Source: Pogona vitticeps (taxonomy: Eukaryota; Chordata; Lepidosauria; Squamata; Agamidae). Taken from it: 64,000 nucleotides of DNA. The stretch is from positions 25,695,001-25,759,000 of the forward strand of contig NC_135786.1 in NCBI RefSeq assembly GCF_051106095.1. Reading direction: 5' to 3'. The notes under the pieces are model-generated. The model ran no database searches. It saw only the letters and a program-made list of their open reading frames with translations, and was not told where the DNA came from. The translations under genes were made by a program, and so were the position numbers. Positions 1-10,196 of this stretch are shown in pieces. The first letter of the stretch is position 1; each line of letters opens with the position of its first letter.

Positions 1-170
1 ACATGTTCTTTCCAGCCATTCTTCCACTGCCCATTTCATCTTCTCATAGTGAAGATGGGCAGTGAAAGACATACGCATGGAGACCCGTTAGAGGAAGAAA
101 CCAAAGGGCCAGAAGAAAACTGGGAGGCTGTGGAAAGAGTCACATGACAATGGGTGTTAAGGCTTTTAAA

Positions 171-171
171 C

Positions 172-206
<35 letters not shown>
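171..206. repeat. (AATC)n microsatellite
   Basis: Perfect tetranucleotide run. The rest of 1-720 contains no exon-like cysteine-rich reading frame on either strand, so the WAP exon of WAP-A is not in it. Confidence 0.9.
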
Positions 207-723
207 GGGGCTTCACCATTTCAGGAAAAGAAAGTCACTTCCGAACAATTCTTAAAACTTTACCTCTCCCACTCCCACACAGAGCAAACACAGTTCCCAT
301 ACTATCTTTACACAGGAACAAGTAGCCTCATGAAAATGACACCATCCCTAATCAAAATTCACCATTCGGTTGTATTTCAAGTGAAGATCAGTTCCTTACA
401 GGAGTTACAAAACATCATTCCAAGTGTCTCTGTCCTTATCACCCTATTTATTAATTCTTCAGGAACTCAAGAACTATCTTTAGGTTGCAATCCTCTTCTT
501 ATTTACCTAGAAATAAGACACATTGAGCACTGTGTGTCTTACTTCTAAGTAAGCATGCATAAAAGTTTGCTGTTAAGTTGTCCTGTTCTCAGAGGAAATA
601 TTCTGAATGGCTTTTAATATGCTTTTTATGTTACTTTCTGCAAGGAGCAGCACCAAATGCATTTTCTACTTACATTTACTGTAATTGTAACTGGGAAAGG
701 TGCAGTTTACACTCAGTACTCAC

Positions 724-808
724 CCAATTTATTGATCACTGCTGCTGATGTCAGATTATCACACAGCATCAGAACTCCACAAAAGAACAAGAAACTGTGT
801 GCCTTCAT
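724..808 (-). CDS. WAP-A: signal-peptide exon of a secreted protein gene, rest outside window
   Basis: An ATG at 808-806 opens an 85-nt exon that ends in a GTGAGT donor (723-718) in phase 1. It encodes 28 residues: Met-Lys, a hydrophobic core (SFLFFCGVLML), then small residues (LTSAA) where signal peptidase would cut. Exon length, phase and donor are the same as in the first exons of WAP-B, WAP-C and WAP-D in this window, and a TATA box lies about 60 bases upstream. This makes it a sixth member of the array. No second exon is visible down to base 1, so the mature domain is expected beyond the left edge. That the product is a WAP protein is inferred from position and exon form only; another small secreted family using the same signal exon is possible. 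Confidence 0.7.
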
Positions 809-870
809 ACTCCTTGAAGAGGCTAGTTCTTTTACAGGTCTTTCTGGGCGTACGGTAGCTTTGTTTATAT

Positions 871-879
871 CCTTATATA
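871..879 (-). promoter_or_regulatory. TATA box of WAP-A
   Basis: On the minus strand this reads TATATAAGG, about 63 bases upstream of the WAP-A start codon. WAP-F has a similar TATA-to-ATG spacing. Confidence 0.55.
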
Positions 880-970
880 TATTCTCAGAAGTCCAAGGAG
901 GGGAGGAGGAGAATTTTTCTTGACTTTTTGCCATTATTTCAGTTGCAACATGACAGCTGAGCTGATGCAA

Positions 971-2380
971 TAATGAAACATTTCAAGAGTGCTCAGTCTT
1001 AACCTCTGTGGATACAACCCACTTACAGAGGAACACTCAGACCTTCCCTTCTCATGTGGCCAACTCAGTGTCTGCTGCTTAGCATTCTATACGTCAGCCA
1101 AGATTTTCCATGTATTTCATTTTCTTCTTCCTCATTTAGCCACCTTCTTTCCCCCCCCCATTAGATTTCAGTGCTGTCTCACTGTTGCTGTTTCCCAAAC
1201 AACTAAGATACTGTATGTAGAGTTAGAATGGCTCCTGGGTTTACTTGTAACTAGCAGAATCTGTACTTGTAACTACAGTACATAGTATAATCTGGTGGTG
1301 ATTGAGATTGTGGTGGCAGAGTTCAACCAATTTTGATATGGAAAGTTAGCACAAGTCTAATTTGTTACAGTACTTTTTTAAAAAAAATCTCAGTTTATTT
1401 TACAAGGGTAATTTTTGTGCTATGGTGCTTTCCTGGCTGGGAATTTCAATTAAGTCTTCTATTAACTCCCCCCCCCCACTGCCTCCCCTTTAAAAAGCCA
1501 AAGATATATTCCAGCAGAGAAATGGCTTTCATTCGTACAGTATTTGAAACAAGAATTTCAAAGCTTTCCTGAGCAGAAGCAGTTTCATATTTTGAAAGGA
1601 CATTTGGATATGAATCCCAGTTTAGCCCAGTAATCTTTCACAAAGAACAGGTTAGAAATGGGAGAAAGAGGGGTAAGACTTTATCCCAGTCTGAGAGACA
1701 TTTTATTTAACTTGTACAGATTCATTCATTCATTCATTCATTCATTCATTCATTCATTCATTCATTCATTCATTCATTCATTTAATCTAGTGAGCAGGTA
1801 CTTTTCTGGGCAGCTAACAACAACAGAAATCAACTACCCACCACCCACAAACACATAAATACTTAAACCCAACCAACACAACAGCAACAAAAGATCAAAC
1901 TAAACCCAGAGGCAACAGTGAATCAAAATCAATACCCAATTCATGGATCCACAATTATGTCAAAGGGGGAGAATGTCCCTAATGGCCTCCTAAAGGCAGT
2001 GCCTGGGTAAAATTTAATGTGGATATTCTGTGGTGTAAACTGTGCCTTTTTGCTAACTGTGGATAACTGGAGTGGGTCTGAAAAACACACTGAGGGCAAC
2101 TGTGGCAGTTCTGTTCCTATGAGATCCTATTTTGTTTGCCAAGAACAGAAAAACCAAACCCAATTCCAGAAGCAGCTGGAGGTCCACTTCCAGTTTTGAA
2201 AAGAATTATCTTGGGGAGTATTAAGGTGGTTGAGAGCCTATGACTCCTTTAAAAAACAAAACAAAAAAACTAGCTACTATTTGTGATGTGCCCCTTGATT
2301 ATTTCACTAATGTAAGTCCACATTCCTATTTACGAAGCCACCATTTGATCTCTATCAACATTATTTACTCGGAAAGTAAA
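971..2380. other. non-coding intergenic DNA upstream of WAP-A
   Basis: I see no exon or recognisable transposon here. It holds short C-runs (near 1150 and 1465) and a (TTCA)n microsatellite. The open frames are short, unsupported by splice sites and without motifs. Confidence 0.6.
1721..1783. repeat. (TTCA)n microsatellite
   Basis: About 15 perfect copies of TTCA. Confidence 0.95.
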
Positions 2381-2879
2381 TAATGCATGTAACTTTTAAC
2401 AAAACCAAGTTTACTGAGTACAATTCAAATCTTGAGTTTCTTTTGAGTAGATTCCTAAAAGACGTTAAAGCTTTCAGCAGTTTTGTAATAACTTACTTCA
2501 CACTTAACTCTAAGTTCCACACTCTTAACTGCTTTTCAACTCCCCACTATCTGCCTTTCCCATCTGCTTCACCCCTCCCTTTATGTTTCACTGGCTCCGC
2601 CTCCCAACAACTCTTATTAGTGCATGCCTATACACCCATACATAGGCAGGGTGATCACTACATTCCTCCCTCCTTAATAAGCTTGCTTTATGAGGGGAAA
2701 CTTACCAGTTTGCCCTCATAAACAAACAGCTAAACACATGTAAGTTTAACAATATTTTTCAAATACTTATAAATGCTTTATATTAAATTTTCCTCTCTAA
2801 CATTATGTTTCTTAAGTCTAACTTATCACTTTAAACATTTATGACAATCAACACAGTTATAAGCATTTGCACTCAACAT

Positions 2880-3517
2880 AGAATTTTTCTAATCACTAGG
2901 CTTTCGGGACAGAGAGTCTGCAACCACATTCAGAGACCCTTTTCTGATCTTGAAATCAAAGTCCTGTAGTATCAGGGCCCATCTGGTCAATTTACTATTA
3001 TTCGATTGCATAGTCCTTATCCATTTTAAAGGTGAATGATCGGTGCAGAGAACAAACTTTCTTCCCCACATGTGGAGCTTTAGTTTCTGTAGTGTCCTGA
3101 CAGTGGTTAAACATTCTTTCTCAATGGTAGATACATGTCTTTCACTAGGTTGGAGCTTTTTGCTCACATACATTACTGGATGTGAAGTCCTGCTGTCATC
3201 TGACTGGCACAGCACGGCTACAAGCCCAACGTATGACGCATTGGTGTAAATGGTGAATTCTCTGTCAAAGTCCCGTGCAACAACAACAGGCCTTGAGGTC
3301 GGCGCTGTCTTCAGACGATCGAAGGCTTCCTGGCATTCTGGAGTCCATGAGATGTTCTCCGCTTGTTTCTTTCAGGTCAAATTTGATAAAGGTGCAGTTA
3401 TTTTGCTGACATTGGGCACAAATCACCTATAATATCCGGCTAGTCCAAGGAAAGCTCGAGTTTTCTTTTTGGAATTTGGGATGGGCCACATATCAGTAGC
3501 CTCCAGAATGCTGTTAA
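2880..3517 (-). mobile_element. Ty3/gypsy retroelement fragment (fossil)
   Basis: On the minus strand the translation shows the RT connection motif FLGLAGYY followed by the gypsy RNase H region (YVSKKLQPSERHVSTIEKE, then CTDHSPLKW). Only this part of pol is visible; no LTR pair could be recognised. The AT-rich stretch 2520-2880 next to it may belong to the same element. It is a broken fragment with several breaks, and it abuts an L2-like LINE tail on its right. The corresponding place beside WAP-C lacks it, so it probably arrived after the WAP-B/WAP-C duplication. Confidence 0.75.
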
Positions 3518-3732
3518 TGTTAATTTTATTATCATTTTCTTTTTTGGATGTATTTTAGACCGAGGCTGTTAAATCACCATTTTACTGAATGTATTTGTTC
3601 TGTGGGGCCTTGTGGGGCTTAGTTTTCACCTGTAAGCCGCACAGAGTAGCGCTTGCACTAATGGGATGGTATGTATATCAGATAAATGATTGATTGATTG
3701 AATTAATAAACAAACAAACAAACAAATAAACA
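3518..3732 (+). mobile_element. L2-like LINE 3' end with (AAAC)n tail
   Basis: The sequence matches the 3' end of the L2-like element at 21880-22392 (GGGGCTTAGTTT, then a CACAGAGTAG-type motif, then ATGGGATGGTATGTA). It ends in GATT and AAAC simple repeats. The same insertion exists beside both duplicated WAP genes, so it predates their duplication. Confidence 0.65.
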
Positions 3733-4194
3733 ACCTGTTACCTTATCACCGTAGCATCCTCCACTTGAGGTGGCCACTTCAGTATTAATAACTGAGATCT
3801 GGCTATAGGAGATAATCCTATATTTCCTAACCACAGGCAGTCCAGCTGGTTGTTCTCTCTGTTTTCTATATCTCCATCCCTCCTAAGAGTGTGGATGCAG
3901 ATTCATTGTCAGAAACTGCAACTTCAGTCTAGGGGCTCTTGCCTAAGCATGTGTTTAATGTATTTCATGGGGGTGTGTGTGGAATGGATGTTTCCCACTG
4001 GCAAATTTCTATTGCAAACAAACAAGGAAAAAAGATTCTGAAGACCCTGAGAACCTGGTCAGCATGTTGGAACTATGTATTAGAACAGTTCAACAGCTGT
4101 ATCTTCTGGCCATATCGATGTTCAGTTGCTCTTGTATCTCTGCTATCATAATAATGTAATCTTTTTTTAAAAAAAGGACACTAACTACAACTGA

Positions 4195-4460
4195 AATGCT
4201 GCTGCATAAACAAAGTTTATTTATAATTATCCCTTATTCCCCCCCCCCCAAGCTAGCAGAGGAGACAATGAACTATTTTTCACTGTACTTTTAGCTCAGA
4301 TTTGAAGGAAACTAGGGTGGGCAAGGGAAGAGGAGAGAATATTTGACTGCACCGGTGTTAGTATTATGCCAGAATGTCTTGCAAAGTTGTCAGAGAGTTG
4401 GTGATTTCTTTTCCAGAGCACCATTAGTTCAAGGACTTGCTTGTCAGGAATTTTGAATAT
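4195..4460 (-). other. WAP-B terminal exon: last 12 codons and 3' UTR
   Basis: An acceptor TTTCTTTAAG precedes 4460. The exon continues the frame from the phase-2 donor at 5073 and adds 12 residues before TAA at 4426-4424. A canonical AATAAA lies at 4221-4216. The equivalent exon of WAP-C (22870-23130) has the same acceptor, which supports the model. Confidence 0.6.
4216..4221 (-). terminator. WAP-B polyadenylation signal
   Basis: AATAAA on the minus strand, about 240 bases below the start of the terminal exon. Confidence 0.6.
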
Positions 4461-7350
4461 CTTAAAGAAAGGAAAAGAAAAAACTCAGTCATCGACTAAA
4501 CACTTTAAACGACTCTTCTCCTGCACATTCTAGGATTCAGGGAGACAATGTGCAGTGTGTGGGCAATGTGCACGCCTGGGGGCTATATGGGCTATACTAA
4601 GGTGTTATTTTTTGCCCTAATGCTTTCATTAGAAATTATGCAAAATTTGAGCACCGGTAGAATGGCTTGCTGCTGAAAGCTGGTGGCAGGTCTTCTGCTG
4701 TTTATGTTAGACGAAAGTGTTACTGAAAGGGAATAGAAGGTAAAATCCTCTTTGTGTGCCTGAGATTGGCATAAATGGCTGACCATGAGCTGGTGCGCCT
4801 CTCCATTATGTGTCCAAGCATGCACCTCATGATGCAACCAAGATGCACCTTGGCACCTCCTCTACTCACAAAGAGATGCAGCAAATTACACAAACTGTAG
4901 TGAATACCAATAGGATTACTGTACAGTTAAAATACTTAAAATACAATGTTACATTTTTTTAAAAAAACCCACACAAAACCCCCCGAAGCCTTTTTTCAAC
5001 AATCTGCAGAGTTTGCATCTAGCATTTAATATTTCTTCCTACTTAAAGTTTTGCAGCTTCAGATTCAGTAACCTTTTTAGCGGATTTACACAAAGGCGAA
5101 AGCAGGATCCAGGACAACATTTCTCAGCAAGGGGACACTGATCATCCACTTCGCACTGATCCGGCTCGATTGGGAAACATCTTTTTTCAGGAAAACGAGG
5201 GCATCTTCCCGGTTTTTCTGTAATAAAGAATGACAACACGGCATATAAACAGGCCTATAGAGGTCAATATACCACCATGGTTATAACATGGAAGTGGGGG
5301 AGAAGGGGGAGAGACAACTTTTCTGATTGTTTCTATGGGGGGCACTCTTCTCATTTCCAAGGAACATACCTCAGCTGCTCCATTTCTCCTTTGAATGATA
5401 GCAAGTTTATTTCGAGGTGTAGAGAGACTTTTGGGGGTCTACACTGGTGGGATTAAGTCACTTTTACCCTGAACTCAGCAACTCTTTCTTGAACATTCCT
5501 GTTGAGCCTCCTTAGAAATTTTGCTGTGGCCCCATGAAGGTGGGGGTGGGGTATCCAATTGTGAAAAGTACAGATACCAGGATACAGTGTCATGTTCTTT
5601 ATTAGCACATCTCTGACACGAACGAGTTCTAATTCTGCGCCATCTGAATCTCTAGTTTTTGTAATGCCTTCACAGTTTGCACTTCAATATTATTTCAATT
5701 TTTACTTATATACCTATTTTGTAGGTATGATTTTTTCTTAAAAAAACAAACAACAACGACAACAACAAATCCTTACATTTCTAAAAGAGCCTCGTTGTGC
5801 AGTGGTTAAACTGTAGTATTACAGTCAAAGCTCTGCTCACAGTTAGCGTTCAGTCCCAGCGGATTCTGACAACCACCTCAAGGTTGACTCATCCTTCCAA
5901 GCTTCTGAGGTTGGTAAAATGAGTACCCAGCTGACTGGGTGGTGGGTGGAATTGGGGGAGGCAGTGTATAGCCTGTATAATTAAATTGTAAAGCACCCAA
6001 AGAGTGCTTTAAGTGCTATGGGGCAGTATATAAGCAGCATACTTTGCTTTTGCTTTTAGTTGCATTTCTTTAAAATTATACATTTTCAAATAGAGTGCAA
6101 TGTATTTTTTTTGTGAGTAAAGGCAGGCTTTGGAACACTGACAGTGAATTCTATGTATTTATTCTAGGTTGTTCAAATGATTATTTTCATCTGTTCTGCA
6201 TTAACTACCAGTTTTTTTCTACATAGTCTATAATTTCTTCCACTGATAGTTCTATGAGCCAACCAGCCAACTAGCAAGCCAACCAAATAATGTAACTGGG
6301 GCAGAATATTGGGTTTTTATTTATCACACCCCACATATAATTTAGAGACCATCCAGACGGGAATTCGGAGCTGTGTGTTTCGCACTCAAAAGGTTCTTAT
6401 CTTCCGTGTGACCGATTTTATCTCTCATTTGAGCGATCCTTCCATTTACACTCAATATATTTATTCTCCTGTGTGGTTTACCTGGTTTGCTCATGTGTAG
6501 GTTTCCCTGTATTACTCATGAGAAAGGAGGCACCAGCAATGGCAGTGGAGGATGGCAGCAGTGTGAGAGGAAAATATTGGGGTGAAGGTTGGGGAGATGA
6601 AAGGGGGGGTCACCCCCAGTTTCCTGTCCTTTTCAGCTGGGCTCTGCTGGATCTGCGCTGCCTTGTGTGGGCCACGGTGACTTTCCTTTGGTGTTGTTAA
6701 ATAAAGAAAGTGACGTATTGAAAGAGCAATGCATCAACCTAGATTGATATTAGAATAGTCCTGCATCAGTTAGGGAAATATTAAGAAAAAAAGAAGACAA
6801 AAATGGAGGAGGGGGTTTCTCCATCCTCTATTTTAATGCCGCAAGCCACTTAAAATGTCACAGGTTCTCACCTCAGCTAATGCCACCCACAGCTCCATCT
6901 AGCCGTCCACACAGGTTATAAAGTGAGATGAACAGAAGTCCATTGAATCATACAACAAACAAACTTAGAAGCCCCATCGCTGTGCAGGAGAGAAGCGGGA
7001 CAGTTCCTAAATGAGCAAGATGAGTGCCTCTAAGTAGAAAAATGCATGGACTCTATAATTTGGTTTGGGCCAAACCATACCCACAGCGATCCCAATGTTG
7101 ATCTATATACCCATTTGGATAGGCCGTAAGTCTCCATGTGAAGTACCTTTTCTTGGGTCCACACAGCGCCTTTTACAGCAATAAAAACAACAAATCTGCC
7201 CTCCTGTGCAAGATGAATCATTTTTGCATTCAGGAGGTTGATAACGAAGACATATGCATCGTTTTGCTGGGCAGATATCAGGCCTGTCTGCAGGAAAAAG
7301 AAGACACAGATTTATGAAGTGTTCCATGTAAGAAGTATGCAGTTACAATC

Positions 7351-7444
<94 letters not shown>

Positions 7445-8321
7445 TCAGTGTGGCATTAGGAAACAACCATGTTTATCCTGCTTTCAAGGCCATCATCCCA
7501 TTAGTGTGGCTATTCTGATTTTGGATGTGGCAGCTCCAAACAATTAGCTTGTGTTGCATCCAGACCCATCTGCCAAAGTGTGACGCCAATAAACTCCTTT
7601 CTATCCTGTACTTCTTTTCACATGTAGTATATTTGCAGCGATACAAGGTAAAAATCTATACTTCTCATGATGTAACTAACACATTCTTGCTCTCTGCATT
7701 TTATTAATTAATATGATTTCTCAGTCTTTATCTATTTCCCTAAGTACATCTTTGTTGGCCACTTTTATGGAATAAATCTCTATTTCAAATGCTCTTACCT
7801 TGTTTTATAGTTGCCTGTGTTAAAGTCCATGATTCCATAGCCGTACAATAGAAATGAGAGAACACAGCAACAGACAATTTATGCTTTTGACATTTGAGAT
7901 TTTTCTTGCATGTTACAGTACCTTCTTAAGGTCTAAAGATTGGCCTTTATTGCATAGCTACAATCCCTCTGTTCATTCACCCAAATTCCAAGGTACCTGC
8001 ATTTGACAACAAACTCCACAATTTCATTGTGGATCTTTAATCCCCTCTATTAAGCTATTTGTGTTTTTAAATCACTCATCATTAGAAGCCATCTATCCTC
8101 TCCAAAGCTAAAAAGGTTACATTTATTTGTTCTTTGTTACACCTCTTAAGGGTACAGAATTTGGACTTTAACTGGTAATTGTTCTTATATTCCGCTAAGG
8201 AAAACTGAAATGGAAGCAGACAAATGTTGTACTCACCTATATCTTGTTCCAGTGTACGGCATAGCATCTCACCCAAAAGGATCATGATGCTCACAAGGAG
8301 CAAGCTGCCAAATGTCTTCAT
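4424..8321 (-). CDS. WAP-B: secreted protein with two WAP domains, the first with ten cysteines
   Basis: Exons on the minus strand: 8321-8237 (signal), 7287-7147 (WAP1), 5217-5073 (WAP2), 4460-4424 (tail). All internal junctions are GT/AG; the first two introns are phase 1 and the third is phase 2. The product is 135 aa. Residues 1-28 form a signal peptide with a LLLVSIMILL core. WAP1 (29-75) has Cys at 34, 39, 41, 49, 55, 61, 62, 65, 66 and 70, two more than the usual eight. WAP2 (76-123) has the standard eight (81, 89, 97, 103, 109, 110, 114, 118). The last 12 residues come from the terminal exon. If the third donor (GTTACT, a weak site) is not used, exon 3 reads on to a stop at 5041-5039 with a different tail. 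WAP domains are disulfide-knotted antiprotease or antibacterial modules; the target of this one is unknown. It is a paralog of WAP-C. Confidence 0.8.
5772..6053 (+). mobile_element. tRNA-derived SINE
   Basis: The head CGTTGTGCAGTGGTTAAACTG and CAGTCCC resemble RNA polymerase III boxes. The body has AAGGTTGACTCATCCTTCC and GGTAAAATGAGTACCC, and the end is ATATAAGCAGCATACTTTGC. The same family recurs at 29822-30045. It lies in the WAP-B second intron and is missing from the WAP-C copy, so it inserted after the duplication. Confidence 0.8.
7353..7444. repeat. (TAA)n microsatellite in WAP-B intron 1
   Basis: About 30 copies of TAA, ending roughly 65 bases upstream of the WAP1 acceptor (transcribed as a TTA run). 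It produces poly-Asn and poly-Tyr frames that are not genes. Confidence 0.95.
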
Positions 8322-8423
8322 GGTGCTGTCGAAAGATGGTCTTTCGTCTCTGTCAGAAGCGAGCCTTGCAAGAAGCCTTCGATGTGGTGAGATGGAGATG
8401 GGGCAAACAGTGCCTGGATTTCA

Positions 8424-8431
8424 CTTAAATA
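8424..8431 (-). promoter_or_regulatory. TATA-like box of WAP-B
   Basis: The minus strand reads TATTTAAG, about 105 bases upstream of the start codon and near the equivalent TATTTAAA of WAP-C. Confidence 0.4.
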
Positions 8432-8934
8432 CCAAAGTTAGGAAAACAAAGAAAACTGTCAACTGTCACATTTGTGAAAGATGCTTGCTTCAAGGCAGAA
8501 ATCAGGAACTCATATTACTTCATCCTGCCTGGCCAAGATACCTTACTTTCCTCTTCCCCATTTACCTTTGCACTTCCCTTTTAGGAATATAACAATATGT
8601 TCTGAGCTATTGGCCCCACCCCTGCCCCAATCACCTCTCTATTTGGTCCTTCCACCACCTCCTCTTCTCTACCACTGCTATTTTCAGTGACAGTGGCCCA
8701 GCTTTCCTTCGAAGAGCTGGGCCAGCTGTTTCTACGCATGTGTAGGCCTATCAGCTGATCAGTGTGCACATCGGGTCAGCTGATCAGCGTGTGCAACTCC
8801 ATGAGATTTGTCAACCAGAGAAAGAAGGTCTAAGTCAAAGTCATTCAATGAGCAGCATAGCCAAGGAGGGAAGCCATGGACTTAACGTTTGCAAGAGCTG
8901 AGCAGGACTGATAGGAAATTCTGGATGTTATTCA

Positions 8935-9000
8935 TTTGGGGCTTGCGATAAATCAGAGGCAACTTGATGGCACATAACAATAACAACAACAGCAACACCA
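8935..9000 (+). mobile_element. 3' end of a tRNA-derived SINE
   Basis: TCAGAGGCAACTTGATGGCA followed by CATAACAATAACAACAAC matches the tail of the SINE family seen in reverse at 54300-54490. Confidence 0.5.
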
Positions 9001-9589
9001 AAGTTTTCCTGACTCATCCTCCCAGTAAAAGGGATGGGGATAAAAAGAGCTGTTAGGGAGCACTGCCTGAGAAGTAGATTGTGAGATATGTTTGTTCCAG
9101 ATTCTTGTGAAATAAAAGTATCACTGGGAATTAATAACACTTTTGTCACTTCATCACCCTGATCTATATCACTGGTTCTTAACCTTTTGGAAAGAAACGT
9201 CCAGAGGTGGGATTCAGCAGGTTCGCACCGGTTCCATCGATCCGTTTCCTAAATCTGATAATAGTTCGCCGAACCGTTTCCTAAAGGCCAGGTGACCAGC
9301 GAGGAGTGGGGGGGGGAGGGGGGCTATGTTTTTTTCCCCAAGTTAAACGTAACTAAGGCTGTTGCTCTGACAATCTGTGGAGACAAATGGCACACATTGA
9401 TCGCTCACTCAAAAACAGGAAGACAGCTATCAGCTTTTTAACACTAGTAAGATTTACCACCAGGCCAGGGTTAAAGCAGAGCAAATCAACATATCAAAGG
9501 GAAATCTGAACTATCCAGACCTTCAGGCTGGGGGTGGGGGTGGGGGCAGGAGGGACTGAGAGGAAGAGGAGGAAAGGGCACACAGAGCA

Positions 9590-10196
9590 TGACAGAGGTG
9601 CTGCGTTACCAGACTACGCCAGGGGGCGTAATGGTGAAGTGAACTGCCCAGAGATGAAACCAAACAGACACTGTTGTAGTGTTGAAAGTATTATTTACAT
9701 TAAAGTCCATATATACAGGGTAAATACAGCTTCTCTTGGTCTTTATACAGTCCTAGTCATTCACAGTGGTTCTTCAGTTAGCAATGGTAAATTACAGTTT
9801 CAGTAACCAAGTATTGTTACCAATATAAATAGTCCAGCATCCACGAAGTCTTCTCCTCTCACCACGGAGATAGTCTTCCTCCAGGATCTTCTCCTTGCAA
9901 TATGGCAAGTCTTCATCCAGCGATGCAGAATATACAGCAACAGCAATCACCAGCAACACAACAATCCACCCAAACTATCCAACAGCCCAACTACCCAAAC
10001 TACCCAACAGTTTGTCTCTGCAAGCTTGGCTAGTTTTATCCTTGGTTCAACCAGTCAAATTGGTTGTCCCACAGCTGCCTCAATTAACTCAGCTGTGCTC
10101 CTTTGTTACATTGTTGCTCTCTAAATCCTGATTCTGTTACAACTTATACACTGAATTGCAATGAACAATTCCCTAGGTTGACTTTGAGACCTGTCA
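9590..10196 (-). repeat. copia LTR (3' LTR of the element)
   Basis: 607 bp, nearly identical to 14234-14840. Confidence 0.93.

Larger units (their letters stand above)
3518..8600. repeat. duplicated segment, copy 1 (carries WAP-B)
   Basis: The order and sequence of this stretch are repeated at about 22150-27740: L2-like LINE tail, terminal UTR exon, second WAP exon, first WAP exon, signal exon, promoter. By eye the introns and signal exon are about 80% alike. The copy differs by later insertions: a gypsy fragment, a SINE at 5772 and a (TAA)n run here; other elements in copy 2. Confidence 0.8.

Noticed and set aside
2889-3215. RNase H-like frame as a host gene
   Set aside because: The residues are typical of Ty3/gypsy pol and the frame is a fragment next to LINE debris.
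7238-7466. Poly-Asn and poly-Tyr open frames
   Set aside because: They are translations of the (TAA)n microsatellite, in an intron.
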